A DNA stretch of 64,000 nt, from NCBI GenBank assembly GCA_019925105.1, contig JAHGAU010000005.1, positions 1,426,001-1,490,000 on the forward strand. The letters run 5' to 3'. The notes under the pieces are model-generated. The model was given only the letters and a program-made list of their open reading frames with translations, was not told the origin of the DNA and did no database searches. This document shows positions 54,301 to 64,000 of this stretch, one piece after another; positions within the stretch are counted from its first letter, which is position 1, and the number at the start of each line of letters is the position of its first letter. The stretch is from Niebla homalea. Its lineage: Eukaryota > Ascomycota > Lecanoromycetes > Lecanorales > Ramalinaceae. The translations under genes and the position numbers were made by a program.

Positions 54301-54710
54301 AGGCAGTCCTGAGTTTGGAAAATTGAAGCTGGTGCGAATATCCCTCCTTCGCGCTGCGTCTGCTGGAGCAGCCGACTCAGACGCGCTAGCAAACATTCTG
54401 CCAACCTCCAGTGAAGCAAGCAAGTATAGCTCATGCACCCTTGTTGTCTTTCGTGTGTTGTTGGACGAGTTCGCGGAGGCTCTGAAGTGTATGGAGGCAT
54501 CGGAATGAAAGTATTCGTGAGGGTTCGTAAACATTCAATCGTAGAAGAACGATTTTAGAGAAGAGGTCGAGGTTGGAGGTAGGAGGCTTTGGGAAGCGTG
54601 CTTCACAGTGGTTCCACGTTGGGAATCGATAATCCGTCATGACAGTGGTGACGGAATCCAGTCTAGGCTCGGATTCAAGTTGGATCGTCTTCGGTTGGAT
54701 TTATTGTCAC

Positions 54711-57396
54711 TTAGAAGAAGTGGGTGTTAATCTTGGATTCGGCATGGACCTCCATTTCCTGTGGGGAGTTAGCAGGTGGATTGGAGCACACCAGGACTCG
54801 ACTGACCATCTTGAAAGTATTGAGCTCTTCCTTGATTTGCTGCGCCAACATGGGAGTCAGACGATTGCAAGTAGCTATTTCCCCTCGTCGATCGTATTCC
54901 ATGCTTGGCCAAGTGTCATGGAATTGGATCCGGGGACTGAAGCTGATGTTTCGGTTGATTGCTTGGGGCGTACTAGGCATGCTGGTCGAAGAAGCATTAT
55001 TGTTGGCGTAGTTCTGAATCGACAAGAAGTATTCTTCACCCTCAATGTGTACGGAATCCGTCTTGCCATGCCCTCGTGGAGCATGCTCGTCCGCAGGTGT
55101 ACTAGGAGTGCTGGAGTTGGGTGAATCGTTGACTCGAGGGATTTGCGGAAGATTGAAATTTGGCGGCCGAGACTCGGCTGGTCTGGGTTGAGGGGAAGAA
55201 TTGCCAGAATCCGTGCCGGCACCTGGGATGTGTGAGCAATGGGATCTCGAAAATTTGGTAATCTGCCTACGCTTCAGGATGCCCTTTTTCACTGCAGCCA
55301 ACACATCCGCACGTTCCCTCTCACCCCCAACGATGCTGCGTCGTGGAGAATCATCAGGGCCCTGTTTGATAGCCGAGACCTCCATCGAATTCCTTTCAAG
55401 CTTGGGAAATCCTGTGCCGCCTCCCGGCTGATCATGCGGGTCGGGGTTGACATTGACTTTCTCCCTCTCCGCCTCGACTGTCACCATCGAGACTTGGGCC
55501 ACACTAGGCTCGGGCACGGCTGAGTCTGCAGCTGGTACGCCAACAACAGACTTCGGTCTGAAAAGGCCGACCAAAGACCGAGAGCCCTTCTTCACACCCT
55601 TGCCCATCTTTCGGATCATGACGGACGCCGAAGATGCTGTCGATGATATGGAAAGATTGTCCGTAGAGCCAGTGAAGAAGTGACCCTGTCCAGAGTAGAT
55701 GCCTTCTCCTAACCCTGCTGCTTCCTGCTGCTGAGCAATTGCTGCTTGCTGAGCTTCCTCTTCATCCGCATATTGGGGCTTTTGCAACCTGTTCCTCTCC
55801 CGCGTGGCGTTGGCACTGTTCTCTGCAGAAGCCTTCCGTAGCTCAGCTGCACTACCAAACGAGAAAGCCCTCCGAAGTCTCGACGACTTGCCCTCCTTCT
55901 TGGCCTCCTTCTTATTCAACGCTGCGAGTTGTTGGGCAGCAGGGCTTTCAGGAATGACGGCTTGGGGCAGCTGAGCTGGCACGGGACTGGGACTCGGTCC
56001 AGGCTGCTCTTGGGCAGGGGATGCCTCTCTACGTGCCTGAAGCTCACCACCTGTAGCCATAGGTTGGGAAAGGGGGGAAGGGGTGGTGAGCCTTTTGTTA
56101 GCTTCGGAAGAGCCACGAGCGGGCACATTGACAATCTTGGCTTCATTCTTCGGCACGGATGTGGCTTGCTGAGCGACAGACGTTGTCGAAGGCACTTCGG
56201 TACCTCTCTTCATCTGAAAATGTTGTCAGCTATTACGTCCTGCATGATCACGTAAGAGATCTATGCGCGAGGCCTACCGAGAAGGACTTTGCTGAGGAGG
56301 TGCCAGAGCTACCACCCTCGCTCCCTTCTTTACGACCATGTGCTGAGCCGGGACGATCATGCACAGGCCGTCCTCGTGTATCTTGAATAGGAGCAGGCCC
56401 TGCAAGCATAGCTGCATACGTCTTTGGCTTCACTTGTTGTGTCGGTGGCTCTGACAAAGGTAGCGAATAGTCCTTAATTTCTAGACTGCTGATGCTCCTT
56501 CGTCTATATCTTTTTGCCACCTCTGAGGGAGGGTGCCTCTGCACATTCATGTCGTCTTTACTTGGCACTCTTTGATGAAAATTCGGATGAGAGTTCGGAT
56601 GATGATCGTGTGGTGACGAGGCATTAGGTGAGGGTGTGCCTCTATACGAGGGATACGTCGACAGAGCGGGTGTACTTGTTGTTTGATTAGGGTGTGAATA
56701 TAGATGACCCACGGCGGCCATGCCAGATCCAGATGGCATGGCGGAGTGACCCTGTGGAGGAGTGCTTGTCAGTCCACCACCGGTCTGAGCACGTTGATGA
56801 TTTCGTCTATATCGATCTGGCGAAGCCTTGGCAACGTTTGCATACGACGGTGTCTGCAATGGTGGCAGATTCAGATCGAGGGGAGCGAGTGATTTCGCAG
56901 GCGAAAGGCCAGAATTGTTGCCGGATACAAAGCCATCATCGTTGGGCCTGGCTTGGTTCAAGGGAGGATAGGCGAGGGAAGGGTTCAAGGGAGTTGAAGC
57001 AGCATTAGCAGGTGGTGGACGTGGCCGACTAGAAGTGCCTGCACTTTGTGGCTGGACCACCGGTAGGGTAGGAGCTGAAGCCGTTCTGGTGTCGTAGCGA
57101 GGGTGTGGTGCCGTGGTGGGATGCTGACGAAGAGGGTTTGCACCATTCTGCATCATCGGCACGGTTTGGAAGTTGTAGGGCGGCAAAGGCGAGGCAGCAG
57201 GGTGGCCTCTATAGTTGCCGGCGGCCATACCACCGACTGATGTATTGTAGATGTTTCTTGGCCCTTGATTGCCTTTCTGGTGCTGCTGGCTCTGGGATCC
57301 ATTCTGAAACGCGTCTTGTGAGGGAGAGCGTGTTTGCAGCATGGTCATAGTCGATGTAGACGGGGATGGCAGAGACTGTACCAAGGCAGCCATCAT
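54711..57396 (-). CDS. Bni4-like protein with C-terminal PP1-docking region
   Basis: Minus-strand exons 57396-56278, 56213-54807 and 54758-54711 (introns 64 and 48 nt) encode 857 residues. Most of the chain is disordered, Pro/Ser/Gln-rich. The C-terminus is highly conserved in look: NISFSPRIQFHDTWPS, then YDRRGEIATCNRLTPM and LAQQIKEELNTFKM. In yeast Bni4 the C-terminal RVxF motif docks the PP1 phosphatase Glc7 and places chitin synthase at the bud neck; RIQF fits RVxF. Removing the 48-nt last intron (GTCAGT donor, TGCTAAC branch site, CCACAG acceptor) joins FKM to EMEVHAESKINTHFF, restoring the conserved end. That intron is a multiple of three without a stop. Likely role: polarised growth and cell-wall deposition. 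Confidence 0.85.
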
Positions 57397-60148
57397 GCAA
57401 GTCTAGTATTAAATGGTGAAGCAGTCGTACAACTTGTCCTTCCTGAAAGGTGGTGCTGTGATGACGTGTCGACAGAGTTTGGTAGTCAGGGAGGAGGGAA
57501 GTGTCAAGTTGAAGATCTGCGTCATGTGGCAGCGGGTTAGCAAACATTTCACGCTGATAAATATTGTAACGGTAGCTTCTGAGTGCACTGCTGGGACCAC
57601 CATCAAAGTGCCATTCTCGAGGTAGGGGCAGATTTCCAAGGATGGCTTGGCCACTGGAGGTGGGACAAGACGTACGATGTAGGGAGAAGTCAAGAGTGTT
57701 GGTGAAGCTCAATCAATGACGATTATTAATACAGAGGTCGAAGTGAAGCGTTGGGAGTGGTGGAGGAAGATTGATGGCCGTCTCAGAGAGATTGGCAAGT
57801 GAGAGAATTCGACTGTACCGTGTACTCCCAACCGGCTGATCAACTCGGTGGTTGTGAGGCCAAGAGAGTATCTGGCAATGTCAATCTCTTCAGTCAAGAA
57901 GAGCTTGATCACGCCTTGTGCAATTCAAGCACTCATGAAGATTCTATCGAGAGTTGTTGGGGTTGATGATGAAAGGAGATGGAGGAAGCCTGTGATTGGC
58001 AACCCCCTGGAGGATGCACAGATTACGATACGAATTAGCCGTGGCGAGCCAGGGCCCCAGCGATCTTCGGAACCGGCAGTGGTTAATGCGATAGGGGGAA
58101 GACAGGAGTCTAGGAAGAACGCGAAAAAACCGACAATTACAAAGGAACTCGCTGGATGAACACAAAAAAGGACGAAGAGTCTGGTGGTGGATGATGAATT
58201 GGTGGATGAGAAAGGTAAAGGAAAAAAAAGACTTGATGGATTGAGAAAGAATGATTTGTAGAGTGCACCCCCTACACCGACGCTAAGCCCTTGGGCCCAA
58301 ACGGTTCGGGGTTAGATTGGCTTCCTTTGGGAGTTGGGAGTCGGGGAGTTGGGGAGCAGCCAGACAAGAATCAAGATGGACCGTTCCACCTTTCCACGTT
58401 CCATAATCCACAGTGGTGACAGTCTAGGTACATGTATCTAGGATTCTAGGTACGGTCGGATCTATTTTCTGACCCTCTGGCCACGGAAAACGTCGTCGTC
58501 CTTGCCGTCGGGTGTTAGAGCTCGCATTGATGCTCTTCCACTAATCTTAAACATCTCACTTCTTTACTCAACATTAAAATATGGGCAGGGCCACGAATCA
58601 CAAATGGGCGGGAGGTAAAGTGGGTTTGGGTAAGTGCATCTTTGGTCTATGAGAGCAAGACTAAAAGGTCATCACCCTGCAGGCCTGCTGCCACCAAGTT
58701 ACCAACCCCAGTCCAGTGAATAGTGAATCGTTAACTTAATCCGAAACATGCAATAATATTAATTTTGCTGAACCCTTTTTATTATACCCTTTTTCCTCAT
58801 GCCTTGCAATTTAGCGTTTTGATTACGGTAACCGCACTTAGTCGCTGAAGGACTCAGATCTGTGAATCTCAAAAGTCTTATTAGTTCTGGGTAGATCGGA
58901 ATGCTGTGGTTGCGTGGCATCAGTACTACTGACTACTGGCGGCACTTCGCCATCAACTCTGCTCTCTGCTATGCCTCTCCTATGCCACACACAGAGCGAT
59001 GAGAGCTTGCTTTTGTTACAAATGACCGCTAATGCGAGATCTATCTACAATCTGTCCGACTCCATGCCAGCCATGAGCCAAGGCGTCTGTGCCTCTGTGG
59101 GCTTGTGTGTACCAACATCCAAGCGAATGCCCAACGAATTGCATACCTGGGTACTTGCCGCATAATTGATTGGTCCCTGGTATCCAATTGAAACCTCTTG
59201 ACTACCATGCTGGTCCATGCGAGCTTATCTGCAGACTACAAAGTAGTGCCAACAATGGACGCTCTCCTATTGTACTGCGACTCTGCGAGTCATCTTACAG
59301 GTCAGGTCACCATGCGGCCTGCCGTCTGCATCTCGCCTCCCGAAATCCCCGCAGTGGGGTGGAGTACTAGTTTCTGCTGACAGCTACTCACCCTCGCTTC
59401 AACGAGCATCTCCGTTGACCAATGTCTTCGTATACCAGGCAGCACATAGGTGCAAGCTTCCAAGAGATGAACACCGTATCTGTCAGGTTGAAGGGCCGCT
59501 GAGCATGGTGGTTTAGCGGAGCTGTCTCCGACCCATAAAACCACCCCCCCTCTCCCCGCAGTCCCTTTAATTTATTCATTGCGAGATTACGCCATCCGCC
59601 GGCGCACGCCCGGCGTGGGAGACGGCATCTTGGCAGGCCAAAGCTGGGCCCGGTCCCTGGATAGACATTTTTCTTACCTTCATATGGATTGGTGCGGGTA
59701 CTTGCGGCCAACATTTTCATAGCCATCGTCGAAAAGAGGCTCTGTACAACGGTACAAAGTAGACCACTGAGGCATCAATATGCAGTGCTGATCATGTTCT
59801 CTGGAGACAAACTTGGACCGTGAAGCTTTTCGGAAATGGCTGGTCGAGATACTTATCGTTTTCTGCCGCCCGCCTCTAACGCCAATGGTCATCTTCGTGT
59901 TCTATCACATCAGAAAACCTAGGCTGAGGAGTTGTTGTCGATGAATGAGAAGCAAAGTGCTTTGCAACCAAGTTGTTCAAACCTTTTTTCCCGCCTTGGG
60001 AACGTCATCAGCCAGCAAGGTTGCTGTCCCAGTGGCTCGATGTCATCGCCACGCTCTTGTTGCTGTTGATACATATTTCATCTGACCAATTCCCCTTTTT
60101 GGCATGGTTTGAATGAGAACCAGAGAATTCTATGCATGCCAAACTGGG
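57397..60148. other. 2.75-kb intergenic interval
   Basis: Promoter and long leader of the Bni4-like gene at the left; nothing recognised elsewhere. ORFs here overlap with no conserved content. Confidence 0.5.
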
Positions 60149-60891
60149 CTACCGCATGACGGGCTCTCTTCCCTCCCGGTTCCACTTGACCCTCGTCCTC
60201 ACCCACTCAACAGCCTCCCTGACCCCGTCGCCCTTCAGGGCACTGACAGGCAAGACCCTGCTGTCCCGAACGCCTCCACCCCTCTCACCTTCAAACACCC
60301 GTCTGACAAGCCCTTCCTTGATCCGGACCGTCTCCACACAGTCCTCTCTATCCTGCTTATTGGCTAACACTAACAGCGGGATGCTCGCAGTGGAGGGGTG
60401 GCTGAGGACCTCCTCCAGCGTCTTTCTGCATTCCTCCAACCTTCCCACGTCGCCATGTCCGTTCACTACGGATGCATTGTCGATCGGCGAGGCGAAGTCT
60501 CCATCACCCACATCGCAGCCGTCAACGACGAAGACGATGGCATGGCAGACCGAATAGTAGTTTGTCCACATGGAGCGAAGGGCGTGCTGACCGCCAACAT
60601 CCCAGATCTTCAGATACATGTCTGAGAGGTCAATAGTATTGACATTCTGACCGACAGTCGGTACAGTCGGTTTCGATGGGGCTTGGACAGAGGAGTAAAG
60701 GTTCTTGATGCTGGAGAGGAGAGTGGTTTTACCGGCGTTGTCAAGGCCGAGAAGGAGGATTGAGTATTCTGGAAAGAGATTAGTTCAAGGCGTCTATGAA
60801 TGCCACCGGATATAAAACTTTTAGAAATATGGGATTACAAACCTTCCTTCGACGTCGCCCAAAGGTAGATTGATTTTGCGAGATGATACAT
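60149..60891 (-). CDS. Arl3/ARFRP1-type small GTPase
   Basis: Minus-strand exons 60891-60843 and 60768-60149 (74-nt intron) encode 222 residues. The first exon gives MYHLAKSIYLWATSKE, the hallmark N-terminus of yeast Arl3/human ARFRP1, which lacks Gly2 and is N-acetylated and Golgi-targeted through Sys1 rather than myristoylated. G-motifs: GLDNAGKT (P-loop), PTVGQNVNT (switch I), KIWDVGGQHALRSMW (switch II), NKQD in LVLANKQDRED, and SALKGDGVREAVEW (G5). Between YYSVCHAIVFVVDGCD and ECRKTLEEVL there is an inserted acidic/Asn stretch of about 20 residues (starting VGDGDFASPIDN) that looks longer than usual. It acts in trans-Golgi trafficking upstream of Arl1 and golgins. Confidence 0.94.
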
Positions 60892-61496
60892 CTCAGCCTC
60901 TTTGTAGGACGATGTTGAGGTCAACGCAGATGTCGGACTACCTGAACGCTGCCCGCAGGCGCCATGATAATGGCGTCAGACCTTGAAGAGCCTGTCGTTA
61001 AAAAGGGTCAAGTGTTGACATCTGATTGTACATACAGGAGATGTAGACAGAAACAGCGGCATGTTCCCGGAGCGAGATCCTCGGGTGGTGGGCCTTGGAT
61101 AATCTGAGGCTCGCAGATTGTAGGGCTCTGCCAAGCCTTTTGGCCCGAGAGCCCCTGGGCCCTGTGAGATCTCCACTCCTATTCGTCCCCTTTTAAACCA
61201 ACAACCAACTGTCATGCTGACCTGCCCTTCCGGCTGGAGCAGGTTGCAACGCAAAAGCCTTTCGAGAAAAAGCTTGACCTCTCAAAAAGTACTTGATTAG
61301 GTATACAATGGGACGTCCAGCTGAAAACTTCCTTACTGCATACATAGATCTCAGCTCTCTCTCAGCTGTAACGAGAGGAATTATAAAGTCATGTCATGGC
61401 CACATCGTCCTCGTCGCCTTGGAAGTATCATTTGAATATTGACCAGCTTTCTCTCTGATGATAACGTGCTCTGCATTGTCCTTGGCCTGACCCAGC
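60892..61496. other. Intergenic, no gene
   Basis: 600 bp upstream of the Arl3-type gene (-) and of the O-methyltransferase pseudogene (+); nothing further recognised. Confidence 0.55.
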
Positions 61497-62447
61497 ATGG
61501 CTCCCCCCACCTTAAACCAGCGGATCGATTCCTTAGAAAAAGACTCCTCTCTTTGCGTCAACACCTCCCCAAGAAGCCCGCCAAAGACTTGTCGGCCTCT
61601 CATGTCAAACCATAGGCATGTTCGAGAAGCCAGACGAGACCATTTGGCGGATGACATTCGAGCTTCCTCTCTCCACTCAAATCCAGCAATTTCCGTCCCC
61701 ATGTATTGATATCTCCCCCCAAAGCCCCACATGCACGCCGCCATCCGCACAGACCTGGAGCTCGGCCTCCTCGATGCCCTGAACGAGAAGCAAGCAGGCC
61801 GTGGCGGCTGATACCCTCGCAAAGGTCACTGGCGGTGATAAACTTCTCATTGGTACTATTCCCCCTTCATCGCTTGTACCCTCCACGAACCCTCCTGATC
61901 CAAGCCCTTTGCAACTACCCCAGTCCGTGTCCTCAGCCCCCTCGCCGTCGCCCACTACATCATCGTAACCGGCTTCGAGACGTACGTGCCGGGCCCCGTC
62001 TGCAAAGCCTTCGCCACACCGGCTCTGAGCTCCGTTTCAAATTCATGTGGGACTTTCTTGCTTATCCCCCTATTTCCTCTTTTCCCTCACCCACCCAGCC
62101 CCAGCCCCACCCCTCCACCTGTGCTGGCCCAATATAAATCATCAAACCTCTCGAACCCAGCTCACGGCTTCGCCCCCCCCATCGACGAAGCCGGCCTCAC
62201 CTGCATCAAACTGCCCGCCTACCTCGCCAAGACGGGCTACCAGAACACCCGCGGCCTCACCGCGAAGTTTCAAGCATTCCCACGACATTCACCAGGCCCT
62301 GTTCCCGTACCTGGTCCAGCGGACTCACGCAACTGACCAATGTCCTCACCACGCTGGCAGGGTGGCGGGAAGGACGGACCGAGTGGTTCGACGTCTTCCC
62401 CCGTCGAGGAGAACCTCCTCCTCCTCCTCAGGGGCTGTCGTGTGGAG

Positions 62448-62470
62448 AGCAGCAGCAGCAGCAGCAGCAG
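62448..62470 (+). repeat. (AGC)n trinucleotide repeat in the pseudogene
   Basis: About seven AGC units between the pre-catalytic and SAM-binding fragments of the broken O-methyltransferase. Confidence 0.85.
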
Positions 62471-62708
62471 AGAGGAGAATGAGGGGAAGGGGCTGCGACC
62501 GCCGCTGCTACTCGTCGACATCGGCGGCAGGCATGGCTACGACATCCAGAAATTTCGGCTGTCGATTCCCCCCACGTCGCACCGTGCGGCGGACCGATCG
62601 CTGCAGGACCTTGCCCCCGTGATTGATCGACGATATCAAGGAGCTGGACCTGCAGATTGTGAGAATTGAAGCACGATTTCTTGACGGAACAACCGGGTTA
62701 ACGGTATG

Positions 62709-62731
62709 CTCTCTCTCTCTCCCTCCCTCTC

Positions 62732-62764
<33 letters not shown>
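62709..62764 (+). repeat. (CT)n microsatellite
   Basis: CT repeats with a few CCCT interruptions, directly after a GTATGC donor-like site at about 62704. Confidence 0.9.
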
Positions 62765-63379
62765 ATCCATGGCTCCGTTCAAGGCCTCCCCTACCATCGC
62801 GATCTCACACAGTGTACTCATTGTTCCAAATATTTCAAACCGCTCGAGCATACTCACCTCCGCTCCACCCGCCACGACTGGTCCGATGCCAAATGCAGGG
62901 GAGATCCGGGCCACCCTCGTGGCAGCGATGGGAACCGGGGTAATTACGCGCGTGTTGGTCAACGAGTGGATCTTACCTGATACGGGGCAGTGGGATGATC
63001 CCCCGCACTGATGGATCTGAGTGTGATGGCGGTGCTGAGCGGGATGGAACGGACGGAAAACGCAATGGAGGGTGCTGCTCGAGGGTGTGGGACTCGAGAT
63101 TGTGACGATTCTGGAGGATTGGCAAGGATGTGGAGGGCTTTGGTGGAGGCGGTGAGGAAGTCGTAGCACGCCGTCATCTTCCATTGATTGGTTCTATCGA
63201 CGTTTCTTCCATGCCTCCCAACTTATTCCCCCCCGTCTCTCACTTGATCCCCATCCTGTCCACCCGTTCCTCACGTGTCCACTATCCTATGCACAGGTAT
63301 TAGCCATCGAGTCCCCTGGCTCCCTAGAGATGTAACGCACCCAGCTTCATCCCCGCTCTTCCCTACACCCCAAGAAGCA

Positions 63380-63724
63380 TCACTGGCTACGATTCCCTTG
63401 CCCTGCTTGATGGGCAGAGCGGCGCCTCAGATGCCTGTGTAACCAGGCCCAGACAGCTTTGATGCGAATGCGGCGTTTGGCGGGAGTTGCAGGATGCTGC
63501 CTCTGGTTGGAGGCGGAGGCGGCATATACAGCATGTCGTTCGTGATATTCATATCTATTGCGATAGGGAGAAAGACGAGGAGGGGAGAATCCTTCCGTAG
63601 GAAGAATGTAGTCGGGGGTTGCAGCCGGAGGAGGCTGTAATGGGGGAATGGGGGGTATGGGGATGGTGGTTGGTTCAGGACCTTGTACAGAGGCCCAGGC
63701 TGCCCTGAGGCGGTCGTTGGTCAT
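63380..63724 (-). CDS. Small basic hypothetical protein
   Basis: Single-exon minus-strand ORF, 114 residues from ATG 63724 (MTNDRLRAAWASVQGPEP). The open frame continues about 24 codons upstream without a better ATG. A Pro/Ile-rich middle (TIPIPPIPPLQPPPAA) and a strongly basic C-terminus (KRRIRIKAVWAWLHRHLRRR) are the only features. No domain, signal peptide or membrane helix. Codon content looks plausible, but there is no family support and it could be a chance ORF. Confidence 0.4.
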   Translation of the reverse strand: MTNDRLRAAWASVQGPEPTTIPIPPIPPLQPPPAATPDYILPTEGFSPPRLSPYRNRYEYHERHAVYAASASNQRQHPATPAKRRIRIKAVWAWLHRHLRRRSAHQAGQGNRSQ

Positions 63725-64000
63725 GTTGAATACCCGAAAAAGCCTTGATAGGAGTGATGAAGAATGATGAGGAACGTTGGTGTGAGAGACGAACAAAACA
63801 CCAAAAGGCTTGGCAACCTCCTGAGCAAGAGGAGTAGCTCAAAAAAAAAAAGCACCCAACAGAGGGAGCAACAAAAAAGTCTCAACGCCAGGCTGATCAC
63901 AATGATGAAGAACGAGGCTCCAGAACGCATTGAAATGCCCCCACGAGGGCGAAGTTGGTATGAAAAAAGTCCAAAAAAATAGGTCTTTGGGCTTCCAGCT
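63725..64000. other. Window end, no gene
   Basis: Contains an A12 run at about 63840-63851; probably leader sequence of the small basic ORF or of a gene beyond the window. Confidence 0.4.

Larger units (their letters stand above)
48994..54710. other. 5.7-kb gene-poor interval with short duplications
   Basis: No ORF was convincingly recognised. It contains a perfect hairpin (49729-49752), a three-copy 27-nt repeat (50378-50461), a 91-bp tandem duplication (51206-51388), G-rich runs near 52328-52383 and purine-rich GAAAG repeats near 53025-53060. ORFs of 90-156 codons here overlap the repeats or show only low complexity. Confidence 0.5.
61497..63180 (+). pseudogene. Broken O-methyltransferase (sterigmatocystin 8-O-methyltransferase-like family)
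   Basis: Fragments of a SAM-dependent O-methyltransferase appear in the right order but in changing frames. N-terminal dimerisation part: 61618-61676 (FEKPDETIWRMTFELPL) and 61731-61790. Winged-helix part: near 61807-61850 and 61926-61980. Middle: 62158-62262 (PAYLAKTGYQN). Pre-catalytic: near 62362-62394 (GRTEWFDVF). SAM loop: near 62508-62560 (LLLVDIGGRHGYD). Catalytic half: 62628-62690, 62894-62985 (RVLVNEWILPDTG) and 63005-63170. At least six frame changes and several stops separate them, with an (AGC)n run at 62448-62470 and a (CT)n tract at 62709-62764, the latter possibly within an old intron. Family members act in secondary metabolism, but no other pathway gene lies in this window. 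Confidence 0.75.

Noticed and set aside
57209..57712. N-terminal extension or separate gene upstream of the Bni4-like start
   Set aside because: The frame overlaps the Bni4-like first exon out of phase and lacks an ATG start.

Overview
The window comes from a filamentous ascomycete (Pezizomycotina). Nearly every gene is broken by short introns of about 43-100 nt with GTRNGT donors, CTRAY branch sites and YAG acceptors. The proteins are typical of that group: a DPR-motif dehydrin-like protein, an Rds1-type ferritin-like protein, a Bni4-like protein, Zn2Cys6 and MFS families. A dothideomycete is possible, but nothing in the sequence proves the class. Gene models were built by reading splice sites by eye and checking that reading phase holds across every junction. 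Twenty-one coding genes and one clear pseudogene are supported; no tRNA, rRNA, CRISPR array or intact transposon was seen.

Layout. 0-12 kb: 3' end of a MetX-like alpha/beta hydrolase (+), an acidic protein with a C-terminal membrane segment (+), glutamate decarboxylase (+), a GT25-like glycosyltransferase (+) and the Hsp104 disaggregase (+). 12-20 kb: a four-pass membrane protein (-), an Rds1-like secreted ferritin-fold protein (-), a small GPI-anchor-type secreted protein (+) and a membrane-tethered thaumatin-like protein (+). 20-26 kb: MFS drug transporter (-), prefoldin subunit 4 in four exons (-) and a GABA/amino-acid permease in five exons (+). 26-27.5 kb: unrecognised, probably degenerate sequence. 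27.5-36 kb: SAM methyltransferase (-), ribosome-biogenesis factor Sda1 (+), an F-box-like protein (+) and a basic unknown protein (+). 36-42.5 kb: an 1108-residue dehydrin-like protein (+) and a mitochondrial phosphate carrier (-). 42.5-54.7 kb is gene-poor, with one Zn2Cys6 regulator (46.9-49.0 kb) and several short tandem duplications. 54.7-64 kb: Bni4-like protein (-), Arl3/ARFRP1-type GTPase (-), a broken O-methyltransferase (+) and a small basic ORF (-).

Function. Most genes are unlinked housekeeping genes: Sda1, prefoldin, Arl3, phosphate carrier and Bni4. A stress theme recurs (Hsp104, Rds1-like, DPR dehydrin-like, glutamate decarboxylase plus a GABA permease), but the genes are scattered and do not form an obvious cluster. 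I found no convincing undescribed multi-gene system. The most interesting signals are the repeat architecture and STRE-like promoter sites of the dehydrin-like gene, a perfect 12-bp inverted repeat upstream of the MFS transporter, a 13-nt exon that carries half of a zinc-cluster motif, and several introns that are multiples of three with no stop codon.
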